A stretch of DNA of 64,000 nucleotides from NCBI GenBank assembly GCA_001795455.1, contig MGPB01000004.1, positions 62,001 to 126,000 of the forward strand, in the 5' to 3' direction. The stretch comes from Curvibacter sp. GWA2_63_95 (GTDB taxonomy: Bacteria > Pseudomonadota > Gammaproteobacteria > Burkholderiales > Burkholderiaceae_C). The notes beneath the pieces are model-generated. The model searched no databases, was not told the origin of the DNA, and saw only the letters and a list, made by a program, of their open reading frames with translations. Shown here one piece after another: positions 49,561 through 58,604 of the stretch. The stretch's first letter is position 1; the number at the start of each line of letters is the position of its first letter. Both the position numbers and the translations under genes were made by a program.

Positions 49561-49575
49561 GTTTTGTCTCAGTTC

Positions 49576-49643
49576 AAAATGCTATGGTTTCAGGAGCTGC
49601 TCGCGCAATGATTACGGGGGCTAGAGGCCTATTTGACCTCAAA
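49576..49643 (+). repeat. dispersed repeat copy between yjfF and the aldo/keto reductase
   Basis: GGAGCTGCTCGCGCAATG with GCTATGG arm and GGGGGCTAGAGGCC arm. It fills almost the whole gap between the two genes. Confidence 0.85.
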
Positions 49644-49645
49644 CC

Positions 49646-50614
49646 CTAAGACCCTGGCTTGCGCCCGGCTTCAAACACCCGCTGCAGCACGCAGAACACA
49701 AACAGCAGCGCGCCGATGACGATGCGTGTCCACCACGAGCTCAAGCTGCCGTCGAACATGATGAGCGTCTGGATCACGCCCAGGGTAAGTACCCCAAACA
49801 GCGTGCCCGCCACATAACCCACGCCGCCACTGAGCAAGGTGCCTCCGATCACCACGGCGGCAATCGCGTCCAGCTCCAGCCCCACCGCATGCAGGCCGTA
49901 ACCCGACAGCATGTAGAAGGTGAACACCACGCCGCCCAGCGCCGCACAAAAGCCACTGAGCGCGTACACCGCCACATTGGTGCGTGCCACGGGCAAGCCC
50001 ATGAGTACGGCCGAATGTTCGGAACCGCCAATGGCGTACACGGTGCGACCAAACTGCGTGCAATGCGCGACAAACACCGCGCCCGCCAACACCATCAGTG
50101 CCAGCACGGCACTGATGGACACCATGGGGCCTTCGGGCCAGAGGTGGATGCGGGTTTGTGCCAGCACGGTGTAGGCCTCGTCGGTGATGCTGATGGAGTC
50201 GATGCTGATGAGGTAACACAGGCCCCGCGCCAGGAACATGCCCGCCAGCGTGACGATGAAGGGCTGCAAGCGGAAGCGCTGGATCAACCAGCCCATGAAG
50301 GCGCCGAACAGCGTGCCCATGCACAGCACCAGCGGAATGGCAACCATCAGGTCCCAGTGCAGGTGCTGCACCAGCTTGGCCAGCACAATGGTGCTGAGCG
50401 CCACCACCGAGCCCACCGACAGGTCGATGCCACCCGACAGGATGACGAAGGTCATGCCCACCGCCACGATGACCAGAAAGGCGTTGTCAATCAGCAGGTT
50501 CAGAAACACCTGGGCCGAGAAGAACCCGGTGTAGGACACCGCACCAAAGACCGACATAGCGGCAAACAGCGACACGGTGGCCGCCAGCGGAATGTATTTG
50601 CTCTGCAGCTTCAT
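49646..50614 (-). CDS. yjfF: sugar ABC transporter permease YjfF
   Basis: The 322-residue inner-membrane permease has about nine spans and the GMTFVILSGGIDLSVGSVVA signature of this family, closely resembling E. coli YjfF of the galactofuranose importer. It pairs with YtfT to form the channel. The ATG overlaps the ytfT stop by four bases. Confidence 0.93.
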   Translation of the reverse strand: MKLQSKYIPLAATVSLFAAMSVFGAVSYTGFFSAQVFLNLLIDNAFLVIVAVGMTFVILSGGIDLSVGSVVALSTIVLAKLVQHLHWDLMVAIPLVLCMGTLFGAFMGWLIQRFRLQPFIVTLAGMFLARGLCYLISIDSISITDEAYTVLAQTRIHLWPEGPMVSISAVLALMVLAGAVFVAHCTQFGRTVYAIGGSEHSAVLMGLPVARTNVAVYALSGFCAALGGVVFTFYMLSGYGLHAVGLELDAIAAVVIGGTLLSGGVGYVAGTLFGVLTLGVIQTLIMFDGSLSSWWTRIVIGALLFVFCVLQRVFEAGRKPGS

Positions 50615-51678
50615 GCCTGGCTCCCTGCGTGGGGGCGCACCACCCAGCCGCGCACCGCGCGGCGGAACTCGGCGGACTGCATCAACATCACCACAAACAC
50701 CACGGCGGCCTTCACCACCAGGTTGATCTCCGGCGGCACACCGATCGAGTAGATGGTGGAGGTCAGCGTCTGGATGATGAGCGCGCCAATCATGCTGCCG
50801 GCGAGGCTGAAGCGCCCGCCGGTCAGCAGCGTGCCGCCCAGGGTGACGGCCAGAATGGCGTCCAGCTCCAGCAGGTTGCCGGCGTTGTTGCCGTCCGCAC
50901 TCTTGACGTTGGAGCTGATGATCAGCCCCGCAATCCCGGCCGTGAGGCCGCAAAACGCATAGACACAGATGCTGATCAGCCGCTCCCGCACACCGGCCAC
51001 ACGGGCCGCGGCGGGGTTGATGCCGATGGCCTGGATAAACAGGCCCAGCGCGGTGCGCGTGACGGCCAGGTGCATCAGCAGGTAGACAAAGGCTGCGATG
51101 AACAGCGCAAACGGCAGGCCCCACAGGTAGCCGCTGCCAATATAGAAATAGGGCGGGTAATACACCGTAACAATTTGCCCGTCGGTGAGCAACTGCGCCA
51201 CACCACGCCCCGCCACCATCAGGATCAGCGTGGCGATGATGGGCTGCAAGCCGATTTTGGCCACCAGCACGCCATTCCACAGGCCGCAGGCCAATGCGGT
51301 GAGCAGCGCACACACAATCGCCAGCCACATGGGGAAACGGCTGATGTGCTGGGCCACCCCATCGGTGATGACCAGCTTGCCGCCCACCATCAGGGCAGCC
51401 ACCGCCGCACTGATGGCGACGGTGGCACCCACGGAAATATCAATGCCGCGGGTGGCAATCACCAGCGTCATGCCCAGCGACACCAGCATCAGCGGCGCCG
51501 CGCGGTTCAGGATGTCGATGACACTGCCGTACAGGTGGCCGTCGCGCCACTGCAGCATCCAGAAGCCGGGGTTCAGGCTGGCGTTGACCATCAGGATCAG
51601 CACCAGCGTGACCACCGGCCACAGCAAAGGGTGCGTCTGCACCCGCGCCAGCAAAGAAGGCGTGTTGGGTGTGCTCAT
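50611..51678 (-). CDS. ytfT: sugar ABC transporter permease YtfT
   Basis: A 355-residue permease with about nine spans, including DILNRAAPLMLVSLGMTLVI and GIDISVGATVAI, as in YtfT. It forms a heterodimer with YjfF. It overlaps ytfR by four bases. Its N-terminus (SLLARVQTHPLLWPVVTLVL) is typical of the family. Confidence 0.93.
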   Translation of the reverse strand: MSTPNTPSLLARVQTHPLLWPVVTLVLILMVNASLNPGFWMLQWRDGHLYGSVIDILNRAAPLMLVSLGMTLVIATRGIDISVGATVAISAAVAALMVGGKLVITDGVAQHISRFPMWLAIVCALLTALACGLWNGVLVAKIGLQPIIATLILMVAGRGVAQLLTDGQIVTVYYPPYFYIGSGYLWGLPFALFIAAFVYLLMHLAVTRTALGLFIQAIGINPAAARVAGVRERLISICVYAFCGLTAGIAGLIISSNVKSADGNNAGNLLELDAILAVTLGGTLLTGGRFSLAGSMIGALIIQTLTSTIYSIGVPPEINLVVKAAVVFVVMLMQSAEFRRAVRGWVVRPHAGSQA

Positions 51679-53213
51679 GCCTGCCCCGCAATCATGGCGT
51701 AGACCGCGTGGTCATTCGTGCCGCCCGGCAGCTCGCCCACCTTGGCACGGTCACGCAGCACCACGATGCGGTCGGAGACGCGCACCACTTCTTCCATCTC
51801 GGAGGAGATGAACAGCACAGCCATTCCCTGTTTGGCCAGGGCCAGTATCTCGTTCATGATTTCCTGCTTGGCGGCAATGTCGATGCCGCGGGTGGGTTCG
51901 TCCAATATCAAGAGACTGGGCTGGGTGGCCAGCCAGCGCGCCAGCACGGCCTTTTGCTGGTTGCCGCCCGAGAGCTGGCCGATGGGGGTGTCCACATCGG
52001 CGGTCTTGATGCCCAAGGCCTTCACATAGCCCTCGGCCAGCGTGGTTTGCTGCACCCGGCCGATGGCGGGCCACAGGCCCTGGCGGGCCTGCAAGGCCAG
52101 CACAATGTTTTCGCGCACCGAGAGCTCGGCGATGATGCCCTCGGCCTTGCGGTCTTCGGGGCACAGGGCCAGCCCCATCTGGATCGCCGTGGCCGGTGAA
52201 TCCATGCGCACGGGCTTGCCGCCCAGCAGAATCTCGCCACCATCGCTGCGGTCCAGGCCAAACAGCAGGCGCGCCAGCTCGGTCCGCCCCGAGCCCAGCA
52301 AGCCACCCAAGCCCACCACCTCGCCGCGGCGTATGCCGAGGTCTATGGCTTTCACGTGGCCGCGGCGGTTCAGGGCCTGGGTTTGCAGCCACTCGGGCTC
52401 GGCCGCTCGGGCCGCGCCATCGGCATGCTGGGCGCCGTGCGCGGCCGCCAGTTCGCGCCCCACCATGGCCGCAATCAGCGCGTTGTGGCCCAGCTCGGCG
52501 GCCGGGTATTCGCCCACCAGCTCGCCATTGCGCAGCACGGTGATGCGGTCACACAGGGCGTAGACCTGGTCCAGAAAGTGGGTGACGAACAGAATCGCCA
52601 TGCCCTGGTCACGCAGCTGGCGCAGCACGCCATACAGACGCTCCACCTCTTCGTCGTCCAGGCTCGAAGTGGGTTCATCCAATATCAGGACCTGGGCCGA
52701 GATGCTCAGGCCACGCGCAATCGCCACCATCTGCTGCACGGCCACCGAGTAGCTGCTGAGCGTTTGGGAGACGTCAATGTCCAGGTTCAGGCGCGCCAGC
52801 AGTTCGCGTGCTTCGCGGTGCATGCGCTGCCAGTCGATGGACCACAAACCCGCTGCGCCCTTGCGCGGGTAACGTCCCGCAAAAATGTTCTCGGCCACCG
52901 ACAGATTGGGGCAGAGGTTGACCTCTTGGTAAACCGTGCTGATGCCCAGGCGCTGCGCATCCAGCGTGGACGTGGCGCGGATGGACTGGCCGTTCAGGCG
53001 CATGTCGCCCTGGTCCGCCGGGTACACGCCGGTCAGGACCTTGATGAGGGTGGACTTGCCCGCGCCGTTCTGGCCCATGAGGGCGTGCACTTCGCCAGGA
53101 AACAGGCGCAGGTTCACGCCCGAGAGTGCCCGCACGGGACCAAACTGCTTGGCCACGCCGGATAGCTCCAGCACGGGCGCAACAGCAGGAGCCGCTGGTG
53201 GTATGTGTGTCAT
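51675..53213 (-). CDS. ytfR: sugar ABC transporter ATPase YtfR
   Basis: The 512-residue protein has two ABC cassettes. Cassette 1 has Walker A GQNGAGKST and signature SSYSVAVQQM; cassette 2 has a degenerate Walker A region GLLGSGRTEL and signature QLSGGNQQK, with Walker B LLILDEPTRGID. This asymmetry is normal for sugar importers of the RbsA/MglA/YtfR group. It powers YtfT/YjfF. The ATG at 53213 is chosen; frame upstream to 53432 overlaps ytfQ and is a shadow. Confidence 0.94.
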   Translation of the reverse strand: MTHIPPAAPAVAPVLELSGVAKQFGPVRALSGVNLRLFPGEVHALMGQNGAGKSTLIKVLTGVYPADQGDMRLNGQSIRATSTLDAQRLGISTVYQEVNLCPNLSVAENIFAGRYPRKGAAGLWSIDWQRMHREARELLARLNLDIDVSQTLSSYSVAVQQMVAIARGLSISAQVLILDEPTSSLDDEEVERLYGVLRQLRDQGMAILFVTHFLDQVYALCDRITVLRNGELVGEYPAAELGHNALIAAMVGRELAAAHGAQHADGAARAAEPEWLQTQALNRRGHVKAIDLGIRRGEVVGLGGLLGSGRTELARLLFGLDRSDGGEILLGGKPVRMDSPATAIQMGLALCPEDRKAEGIIAELSVRENIVLALQARQGLWPAIGRVQQTTLAEGYVKALGIKTADVDTPIGQLSGGNQQKAVLARWLATQPSLLILDEPTRGIDIAAKQEIMNEILALAKQGMAVLFISSEMEEVVRVSDRIVVLRDRAKVGELPGGTNDHAVYAMIAGQA

Positions 53214-53223
53214 GGTGTGTTGT

Positions 53224-53253
53224 AAAAAAGGCCTGCAGCGCAAGCCGCAGGCC
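53224..53253 (-). terminator. terminator/attenuator between ytfQ and ytfR
   Basis: On the minus strand GGCCTGCGGC pairs with GCTGCAGGCC (one G-T pair, TTGC loop) and is followed by six T residues. It would keep the binding protein in excess over the other importer parts. Confidence 0.88.
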
Positions 53254-53287
53254 AAGACCTGGTGACCAAATGGAGAAGCCGTCGCGA

Positions 53288-54253
53288 TCAGTACTGGCGG
53301 CTGGGGAACTCTTTGGCCGCAGTTTCCATGGGGTACACACCATCTTTGCCGATGATGCGACGTGCCACGGTCTTGCCTGCCACGATGTCCTTGGCAGTGG
53401 CCATGACCAGAGGGCCCAGCAGCGGGCTGCATTCGACGCTGACGTTGAGTTTGCCGGCGATCATGGCTTCAAAAGCGCCCTTCACACCGTCCACCGAGAT
53501 GACCAGGATGTCCTTGGCGGGCTTGAGACCGGCTTCCTCGATGGCCTGGATGGCGCCAATCGCCATGTCGTCGTTGTGTGCGTAGAGCACGTTGATCTTC
53601 TTGCCTTCGGCCTTCAGGAAGGCTTCCATGACTTCCTTGCCCTTGGCGCGGGTGAAGTCACCGGTTTGCGAGCGGATGATCTTGATGTTGGTGTTGCCCT
53701 TGATGGCAGTCTCAAAACCCTTCTTGCGGTCAATGGCAGGCGCAGAGCCCACGGTGCCTTGCAGCTCGACCACGTTGATGTCGCCCTTCATGGTCTTGGC
53801 CTTCTCCACCAGCCACTGGCCAGCCATCTCGCCTTGCTTCACAAAGTCAAAGCCGATGTGGGTGGCGTACAGGGAGGTGTCCTTGGAATCCACCGAACGG
53901 TCCATCAGGATCAAGGGGATCTTGGCATCCTTGATTTCCTTCAGCACGGTGTCCCAACCCGATTCCACCACGGGGGTCAGCGCGATCACGTCCACCTTTT
54001 GGGCGATGAAAGAACGCAGGGCCTTGATCTGGTTTTCCTGCTTTTGCTGGGCATCCGAGAACTTCAGCTCGATGCCGGCCGCCGCTGCGGCGGACTTCAT
54101 GGAGTTGGTGTTGGCGGTGCGCCATTCGCTTTCGGCGCCGATCTGGCTGAAGCCGACCACGATCTTCTTTTGCGCCATGGCGCTCAAGGGCAAAGCCAGG
54201 GCCAGGGAAGCGGCGGCCGCAGTGGCCAGCAGGGTACGTCGGTTGTTTTTCAT
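53288..54253 (-). CDS. ytfQ: galactofuranose-type sugar-binding protein YtfQ
   Basis: The 321-residue periplasmic binding protein has a signal peptide ending AMAQ and the family start KKIVVGFSQIGAESEWR, which matches YtfQ closely. YtfQ binds galactofuranose in E. coli; the ligand here may be that or another pentose or furanose. AGGAGA before the ATG at 54253 decides the start. It leads the ytfQ-ytfR-ytfT-yjfF operon. A terminator follows it. Confidence 0.94.
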   Translation of the reverse strand: MKNNRRTLLATAAAASLALALPLSAMAQKKIVVGFSQIGAESEWRTANTNSMKSAAAAAGIELKFSDAQQKQENQIKALRSFIAQKVDVIALTPVVESGWDTVLKEIKDAKIPLILMDRSVDSKDTSLYATHIGFDFVKQGEMAGQWLVEKAKTMKGDINVVELQGTVGSAPAIDRKKGFETAIKGNTNIKIIRSQTGDFTRAKGKEVMEAFLKAEGKKINVLYAHNDDMAIGAIQAIEEAGLKPAKDILVISVDGVKGAFEAMIAGKLNVSVECSPLLGPLVMATAKDIVAGKTVARRIIGKDGVYPMETAAKEFPSRQY

Positions 54254-54416
54254 GTCTGTGTCTCCTCGTTTTGTAAGTGGATGCGGGCCCACGGTGTGCC
54301 AGAAGGGCCACCCGCGTCCGGCCTGCTTCTGTGCCTCTTGTGCCTCACCAGAAATCCCTGAAATCGGTACCAAGAAGTGCTCGGATAGTACGCAGCGAAT
54401 TGATATAGATCTAATA

Positions 54417-54432
54417 GAGATTTGCATATCTC
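54417..54432. promoter_or_regulatory. inverted repeat upstream of ytfQ
   Basis: Arms GAGAT and ATCTC with six bases between, in AT-rich DNA 165 bases before ytfQ. Operator role is inferred. Confidence 0.4.
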
Positions 54433-54465
54433 ACATATAGAACTTTGGATTCAGGTTTACCCTAG

Positions 54466-54484
54466 GTCCTTGAATTAGAAGGAC
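54466..54484. promoter_or_regulatory. inverted repeat in the ytfQ-epimerase divergent region
   Basis: Perfect arms GTCCTT and AAGGAC with seven bases between. It is not followed by a T run, so an operator is more likely than a terminator. Confidence 0.45.
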
Positions 54485-54647
54485 TATTTAATTCTTATGC
54501 CTGATTTAGTCCGATATTCGTCGTAAGAACCCATTGCAAAAAAGATAAGTCAGAGGCTGAACTTTCTATTTCCCAAGGAAGCGTGGCGCCCGTAGCATGC
54601 AAGACCCGCAGGCCCTGCGCCCCGTCCAACTTCCCCCGTTTCCCCGT

Positions 54648-55562
54648 ATGACATCTACTGCCACCCACACCATCCATTGGCTGCACCACGCGGGCCAACG
54701 CCTGGGCCTGCTGCCCACCTTGGGCGGAAGCGTCGCCCACTGGCAGCGCGACACGGCGCCGGGCGCGCTGGACCTGTGGCGTCCCTGGGGTGGTGTGGCC
54801 GATCTCTACACCACGGCCTCGTTCCCGCTGGTGCCTTGGTCCAACCGCATTGGCCAGGGTGGTTTCACCCACCAAGGCACGACCCACCCCATGCGACCCA
54901 ACCGCGCGGGTGAGCCCTACCCCATCCATGGCGATGGCTGGCTGCAGCCCTGGGCCATCCGCCAACCGCGGCTGGACACGCTGGAGATGGCACTCGAATC
55001 AAACGGCTTTGACGGCAACCCCTACCACTACCGCGCGCTACAGCGCTTCGTGCTGCGCGAGGACGGCATGGACCAGTTGCTGGAAGTGACCCATCTGGGG
55101 CCAGACAGCCTGCCCTATGGCCTGGGCCAGCACCCGGCGTTTTTGCGCACGCCGCAGGCGCGCTTGCAGGCGGCGGTGCAAGGCGTGTGGCTCAGCGGAG
55201 CCGACCCCATGCCCACCGTGCACACCACCAACTTCCCGCCCAGTTGGGACCCACGTGCCGGTATGGCGGTGAGTGGCAGCCTGATCGACAACGCCTACAC
55301 CGGCTGGAGCGGCGAGTCCCACATCGACTGGCCCGAGCACGGCCTGCGCCTGCACATGCGCGAGCCGGCCGTAGTGGCGCGCGGAAAAAGCGACGGTTTT
55401 TGTCTGCTGTACCGCCCGCCGCAAGGCCAGCACTTTTGTTTTGAACCGGTGACGCACCCGATCGACGCCTTCCATGCCGAAGGCCAGCCCGGCTTGCAGG
55501 TGCTGCAGACGGGCCAGACGCTGAGCCAGCGGGTGGAATGGCGCTTTGAAACGCTGGCCTAA
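54648..55562 (+). CDS. aldose 1-epimerase
   Basis: A 304-residue galactose-mutarotase-like protein with PWSNRIGQGGF, PIHGDGW and YGLGQHPAF motifs. It starts MTSTATHTIHW, the same MTST as the paralogue at 6892, so the ATG at 54648 is preferred over 54597. It interconverts sugar anomers in the cytoplasm and is divergent from the YtfQ importer, so it likely handles the imported sugar. A repeat copy starts at its stop. Confidence 0.9.
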   Translation: MTSTATHTIHWLHHAGQRLGLLPTLGGSVAHWQRDTAPGALDLWRPWGGVADLYTTASFPLVPWSNRIGQGGFTHQGTTHPMRPNRAGEPYPIHGDGWLQPWAIRQPRLDTLEMALESNGFDGNPYHYRALQRFVLREDGMDQLLEVTHLGPDSLPYGLGQHPAFLRTPQARLQAAVQGVWLSGADPMPTVHTTNFPPSWDPRAGMAVSGSLIDNAYTGWSGESHIDWPEHGLRLHMREPAVVARGKSDGFCLLYRPPQGQHFCFEPVTHPIDAFHAEGQPGLQVLQTGQTLSQRVEWRFETLA

Positions 55563-55625
55563 AACACTATCAATTCAGGAGCTGCTTGCGCAATAAGGAC
55601 GGTGGCTAGCGCGCATTTAAACCAT
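55561..55625 (+). repeat. dispersed repeat copy at a convergent junction
   Basis: GGAGCTGCTTGCGCAATAAG and GGTGGCTAGCGCGC. It starts at the epimerase stop and contains the TAG stop of the TetR gene on the other strand. Confidence 0.85.
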
Positions 55626-56223
55626 CAAAACAGGTGGACAGCACCAGCTCGATGATTTCCTCGTCCGTGTGCAATTCACCCATCTTGAGAAACTCCAGCA
55701 CCGGGTCACACGCGCGGGCGTACAAGGTGTAGAGCACGGCAATGGCCGGTAGCTTGGGGTTGATCAGGCCCTGCGCCTGCGCCGCCACAATCCAGGCGCC
55801 CAGGCGGTCGCTGACGTCCATCAGGCCATCCATGTACCCCTTGTGGCCCATGAGGGTGGCGCGCAGCGTGGAGTTCTGGCTGGGCAAAGAGGGCATTTCT
55901 CCGCCCAGCTTCAGTCCCATGGTCCAGCGCACGACAGCGCGCAGCTTGTCCAGCGGCGCCTGGTCCTCCGGCAGGGTGTCCAGAAAGGCCTGGGCCTGGG
56001 TCATCAGGTGCGCCATGGCGGCGGCCCCGAGGTCTTCCTTGCTGGGAAAGTGCTTGTACAGACTGGCCTTGGCAATGCCCACATTGGCAGCCACCTCGTC
56101 CACCGTCATCGCCTCGAAGCCCTTCTCGGCCAGCAGCAGGTTCACGGCGCGGATGATGGCGTCTTCCCGCGCCTGCAGCATCTGCTGTTTGAAAGAGATC
56201 TTGGCGGGAGCGGCGGTGGTCAT
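55606..56223 (-). CDS. TetR/AcrR-family regulator
   Basis: The 205-residue protein has the N-terminal TetR HTH (LLLAEKGFEAMTVDEVAANV, with IAKASLYKHFPSKEDL as the recognition part) and a ligand-binding C-terminal domain. Its target is unknown; it is not beside an efflux gene. Its C-terminal residues LNAR and stop come from a dispersed repeat. The next gene on the strand is an ArgP-like LysR regulator. Confidence 0.92.
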   Translation of the reverse strand: MTTAAPAKISFKQQMLQAREDAIIRAVNLLLAEKGFEAMTVDEVAANVGIAKASLYKHFPSKEDLGAAAMAHLMTQAQAFLDTLPEDQAPLDKLRAVVRWTMGLKLGGEMPSLPSQNSTLRATLMGHKGYMDGLMDVSDRLGAWIVAAQAQGLINPKLPAIAVLYTLYARACDPVLEFLKMGELHTDEEIIELVLSTCFDGLNAR

Positions 56224-56276
56224 GGCGCCATTCTATTCGGGGGCGTCAAATTGTGGAGGCATCGTCCAATTTGTGA

Positions 56277-57200
56277 CTAGGTAGTTTTTCCGCCCAATAT
56301 GCGACCTGCCGCCTGTGACAGCGCCGCCGTCAGGCGGTCAATCACGTCGGAATTCAGGTTCCAGCAGTGCCAGTACAGGTTCACCGGCAGCGTCACCGTA
56401 GGCACCAGGTTCACCAGCTGCCCGTCGTCGATCAGGCCGCGCACCAGCAGCTCGGGCACCACGCTGGCGCCCCAACCGGCCAGCACGGCGCGCACCATGC
56501 CCTCTGAGCTGGGCACAAAGCGCTGGCTCACCGACACGCGACGCAGGTTCAGCGCGCGGCCCACAAATTCGGACGGCAAATCGTCCTTGCGGTTGAAGGC
56601 CACAAACGGAATGTTGCGGAAGTTGTGCGGCGTGAGGCCCTGCGGGCAGTGCACCTGCGCATAGTCCTTGCTCACCACCGCCACGTAGTGCATGGCACCC
56701 AAGGGCAGCACCTTGCAGCCGCGCAGGGCCTGCTTGAGCGTGGTCACACAGCCCAGCACCTGGCCTTCGCGCAACCATTCGTGGGTGAAGTCCTGGTCGT
56801 CGGTGATGATTTCCAGCGGCAGTCCGGCATGCACCAGCGGGTCCAGTGCCGAGAGCGCCCAGGTGGCAATGCTGTCGGCGTTGATCGCAATCGAGATGCG
56901 TTCGTCCTCGCGTGAGGCGCCGGTACTGGGCGCCAGCTCCAACAGGTCGCTCTCCAGGTCGGCGCGCAGCAGGCGCATCTGCATGGCGTGTTTGATCAGC
57001 AATCGCCCGGCCGTGGTGGCTTTGACCGGGCGGCTGCGCACCAGCAGCACGGTGCCCACCTGCGCCTCCAGCGCACGCAGGCGCTGGGACACGGCAGACT
57101 GGGTGATCGACAGGCGCACAGCAGCGCGCTCAAAGCCGCCCTCTTCCACAATGGCGGCCAGACATTCCAGGGCATCGGTATCAAACGTTCGCATGCCCAT
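56277..57200 (-). CDS. ArgP/IciA-like LysR regulator
   Basis: A 307-residue LysR protein whose HTH (IVEEGGFERAAVRLSITQSAV, then SQRLRALEAQVG) closely follows ArgP, which responds to lysine and arginine. It is divergent from the D-amino acid dehydrogenase gene with an ATTAGC-GCT-GCTAAT box between them. In other bacteria ArgP controls lysine export; here control of amino-acid catabolism is an inference. ATG codons at 57200 and 57194 are both possible. Confidence 0.85.
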   Translation of the reverse strand: MGMRTFDTDALECLAAIVEEGGFERAAVRLSITQSAVSQRLRALEAQVGTVLLVRSRPVKATTAGRLLIKHAMQMRLLRADLESDLLELAPSTGASREDERISIAINADSIATWALSALDPLVHAGLPLEIITDDQDFTHEWLREGQVLGCVTTLKQALRGCKVLPLGAMHYVAVVSKDYAQVHCPQGLTPHNFRNIPFVAFNRKDDLPSEFVGRALNLRRVSVSQRFVPSSEGMVRAVLAGWGASVVPELLVRGLIDDGQLVNLVPTVTLPVNLYWHCWNLNSDVIDRLTAALSQAAGRILGGKTT

Positions 57201-57203
57201 ATT

Positions 57204-57218
57204 ATTAGCGCTGCTAAT
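57204..57218. promoter_or_regulatory. LysR-type box between argP-like and dadA genes
   Basis: ATTAGC-GCT-GCTAAT is a 15-base inverted repeat with T-N11-A spacing, placed between the two divergent starts. It is a good LysR binding candidate. Confidence 0.6.
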
Positions 57219-57278
57219 GTTTTCGCAAACGCTTTCATTTCGCTTTTACTGGCGCAAGGCTTGCCTGACACTGCCAGC

Positions 57279-58604
57279 ATGAAAATTATTGTTCTCGGCG
57301 CCGGCACCATCGGCATTTGTACCGCTTGGCATTTGCTGGAGCTGGGCCACGACGTGACCGTGGTCGAACGCCAGCCCGACGCGGCCATGGAAACCAGCTT
57401 TGCCAACGGCGCGCAAATTTCGGTCAGCTACTGCGAGCCGTGGGCCAACAAGGAAGCTCCGCTCAAGGCGTTGAAGTGGATGCTGAGCAAAGAGGCGCCC
57501 TTGCTGTTCCGCCCCCAGAACCCCTTCGGCGCCGGTCTGCACCAATACGCCTGGGGCCTGAAGTTCCTGGCCAACTGCAACGACACCGCCTTCGAGCGCA
57601 ATGTGCAGCAACTCGTGGCCCTGGGCGCCTACAGCCATGCGGCACTCAAAGACATGGTGGTCACCACCGGCATCGAATACAACCGACTGGAACGCGGCAT
57701 TGCCCACTACTACTGCGACCAGAAGTCGTTCGACACCGCAGGCGAGGCCGCCGCGCTGATGCGCAAATACGGCGTCAACCGCCAGGTCATCAGCAAAGAA
57801 GAACTGCTCAAGATTGAGCCGGCGTTTAAACAGTTTGCCCACCAGATCGTGGGCGGCACCATCACCCCCAGCGACGAGTCGGGTGATTGCCGCGTCTTTA
57901 CCCAGGAACTGGCCAAGCGCTGCATCGCGCGCGGCGCCGAGTTTTTGTACGAACACAGCGTGGATGGGCTGAATGTGAGCCTGGGCGCTATTAAATCAGT
58001 AGCTGTTCGCGCACTATCCACGGGCCCTAATGGCAAAAATGTTCCCGGTTCGCTGCGCACCCTCCAGGCCGACCACATCGTGGTGGCGGCGGGTTCCTAC
58101 ACCGCGCCGCTGTTGCGCACCGTGGGTGTGGACCTGCCCATCTACCCCGGCAAGGGCTACAGCGCCACCTTCAAGATCCTGAAGCCCGAACTGGCGCCCT
58201 TCGTCTCCACCATCGACGACGCCAAAAAAATCGCCATCAGCCGCCTGGGCGACCAGCTGCGTGTGGCCGGCACCATCGAGGTGGGCGGCTTCGACCTCAC
58301 GCTGGACACCCCCGTGGCCCAGGCCCGCTGCAACATGCTGGCCCGCCGTATCGAGGAAGTGCTGCCAGGCGTGTGCGACACCCGCAGCGAAGCCGACGGC
58401 GGCCAACCCAATTACTGGACCGGCCTGCGCCCCGCCACCCCCACCAACATCCCCTACATCGGCCAAAGCCCGGTGCGCGGCTTGTGGGTCAACGCGGGCC
58501 ACGGCACGCTGGGGTGGACGCATGGTGCAGGGTCGGGCAAGGCGATCGCCCAGTTGATCCACGGCGAGAAGCCGGAGATGAACTTCAGGTTTTACGGGGC
58601 TTGA
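57279..58604 (+). CDS. dadA: D-amino acid dehydrogenase (DadA type)
   Basis: The 441-residue flavoprotein has the FAD dinucleotide motif VLGAGTIGICTAWHLLELGH at its start, and DadA features such as GNGAQISVSYCEPW-like NGAQISVSYCEPWA and a C-terminal GHGTLGWTHGAGSG. It oxidises D-amino acids to 2-oxo acids and passes electrons to the membrane. Residues encoded by bases 57984-58040 (AIKSVAVRALS) are a translated dispersed repeat in a surface loop, lengthening the protein. The last 13 bases overlap the convergent toxin gene. Confidence 0.94.
   Translation: MKIIVLGAGTIGICTAWHLLELGHDVTVVERQPDAAMETSFANGAQISVSYCEPWANKEAPLKALKWMLSKEAPLLFRPQNPFGAGLHQYAWGLKFLANCNDTAFERNVQQLVALGAYSHAALKDMVVTTGIEYNRLERGIAHYYCDQKSFDTAGEAAALMRKYGVNRQVISKEELLKIEPAFKQFAHQIVGGTITPSDESGDCRVFTQELAKRCIARGAEFLYEHSVDGLNVSLGAIKSVAVRALSTGPNGKNVPGSLRTLQADHIVVAAGSYTAPLLRTVGVDLPIYPGKGYSATFKILKPELAPFVSTIDDAKKIAISRLGDQLRVAGTIEVGGFDLTLDTPVAQARCNMLARRIEEVLPGVCDTRSEADGGQPNYWTGLRPATPTNIPYIGQSPVRGLWVNAGHGTLGWTHGAGSGKAIAQLIHGEKPEMNFRFYGA
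57984..58040 (+). repeat. dispersed repeat copy inside dadA
   Basis: GCTATTAAATCAGTAGCTG, TTCGCGCACTATCCACG and GGGCCCTAATGGC match the family with changes. The reading frame is kept through it. Confidence 0.7.

Larger units (their letters stand above)
54254..54647. other. divergent control region between ytfQ and an aldose epimerase gene
   Basis: No gene is seen. The ytfQ side is GC-rich with its ribosome site; the middle (about 54390-54510) is AT-rich and should hold the promoters. Two inverted repeats occur: GAGAT-N6-ATCTC at 54417-54432 and GTCCTT-N7-AAGGAC at 54466-54484. Either could bind the operon's regulator. The epimerase ATG could also be at 54597, which would shorten this gap. 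Confidence 0.6.
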
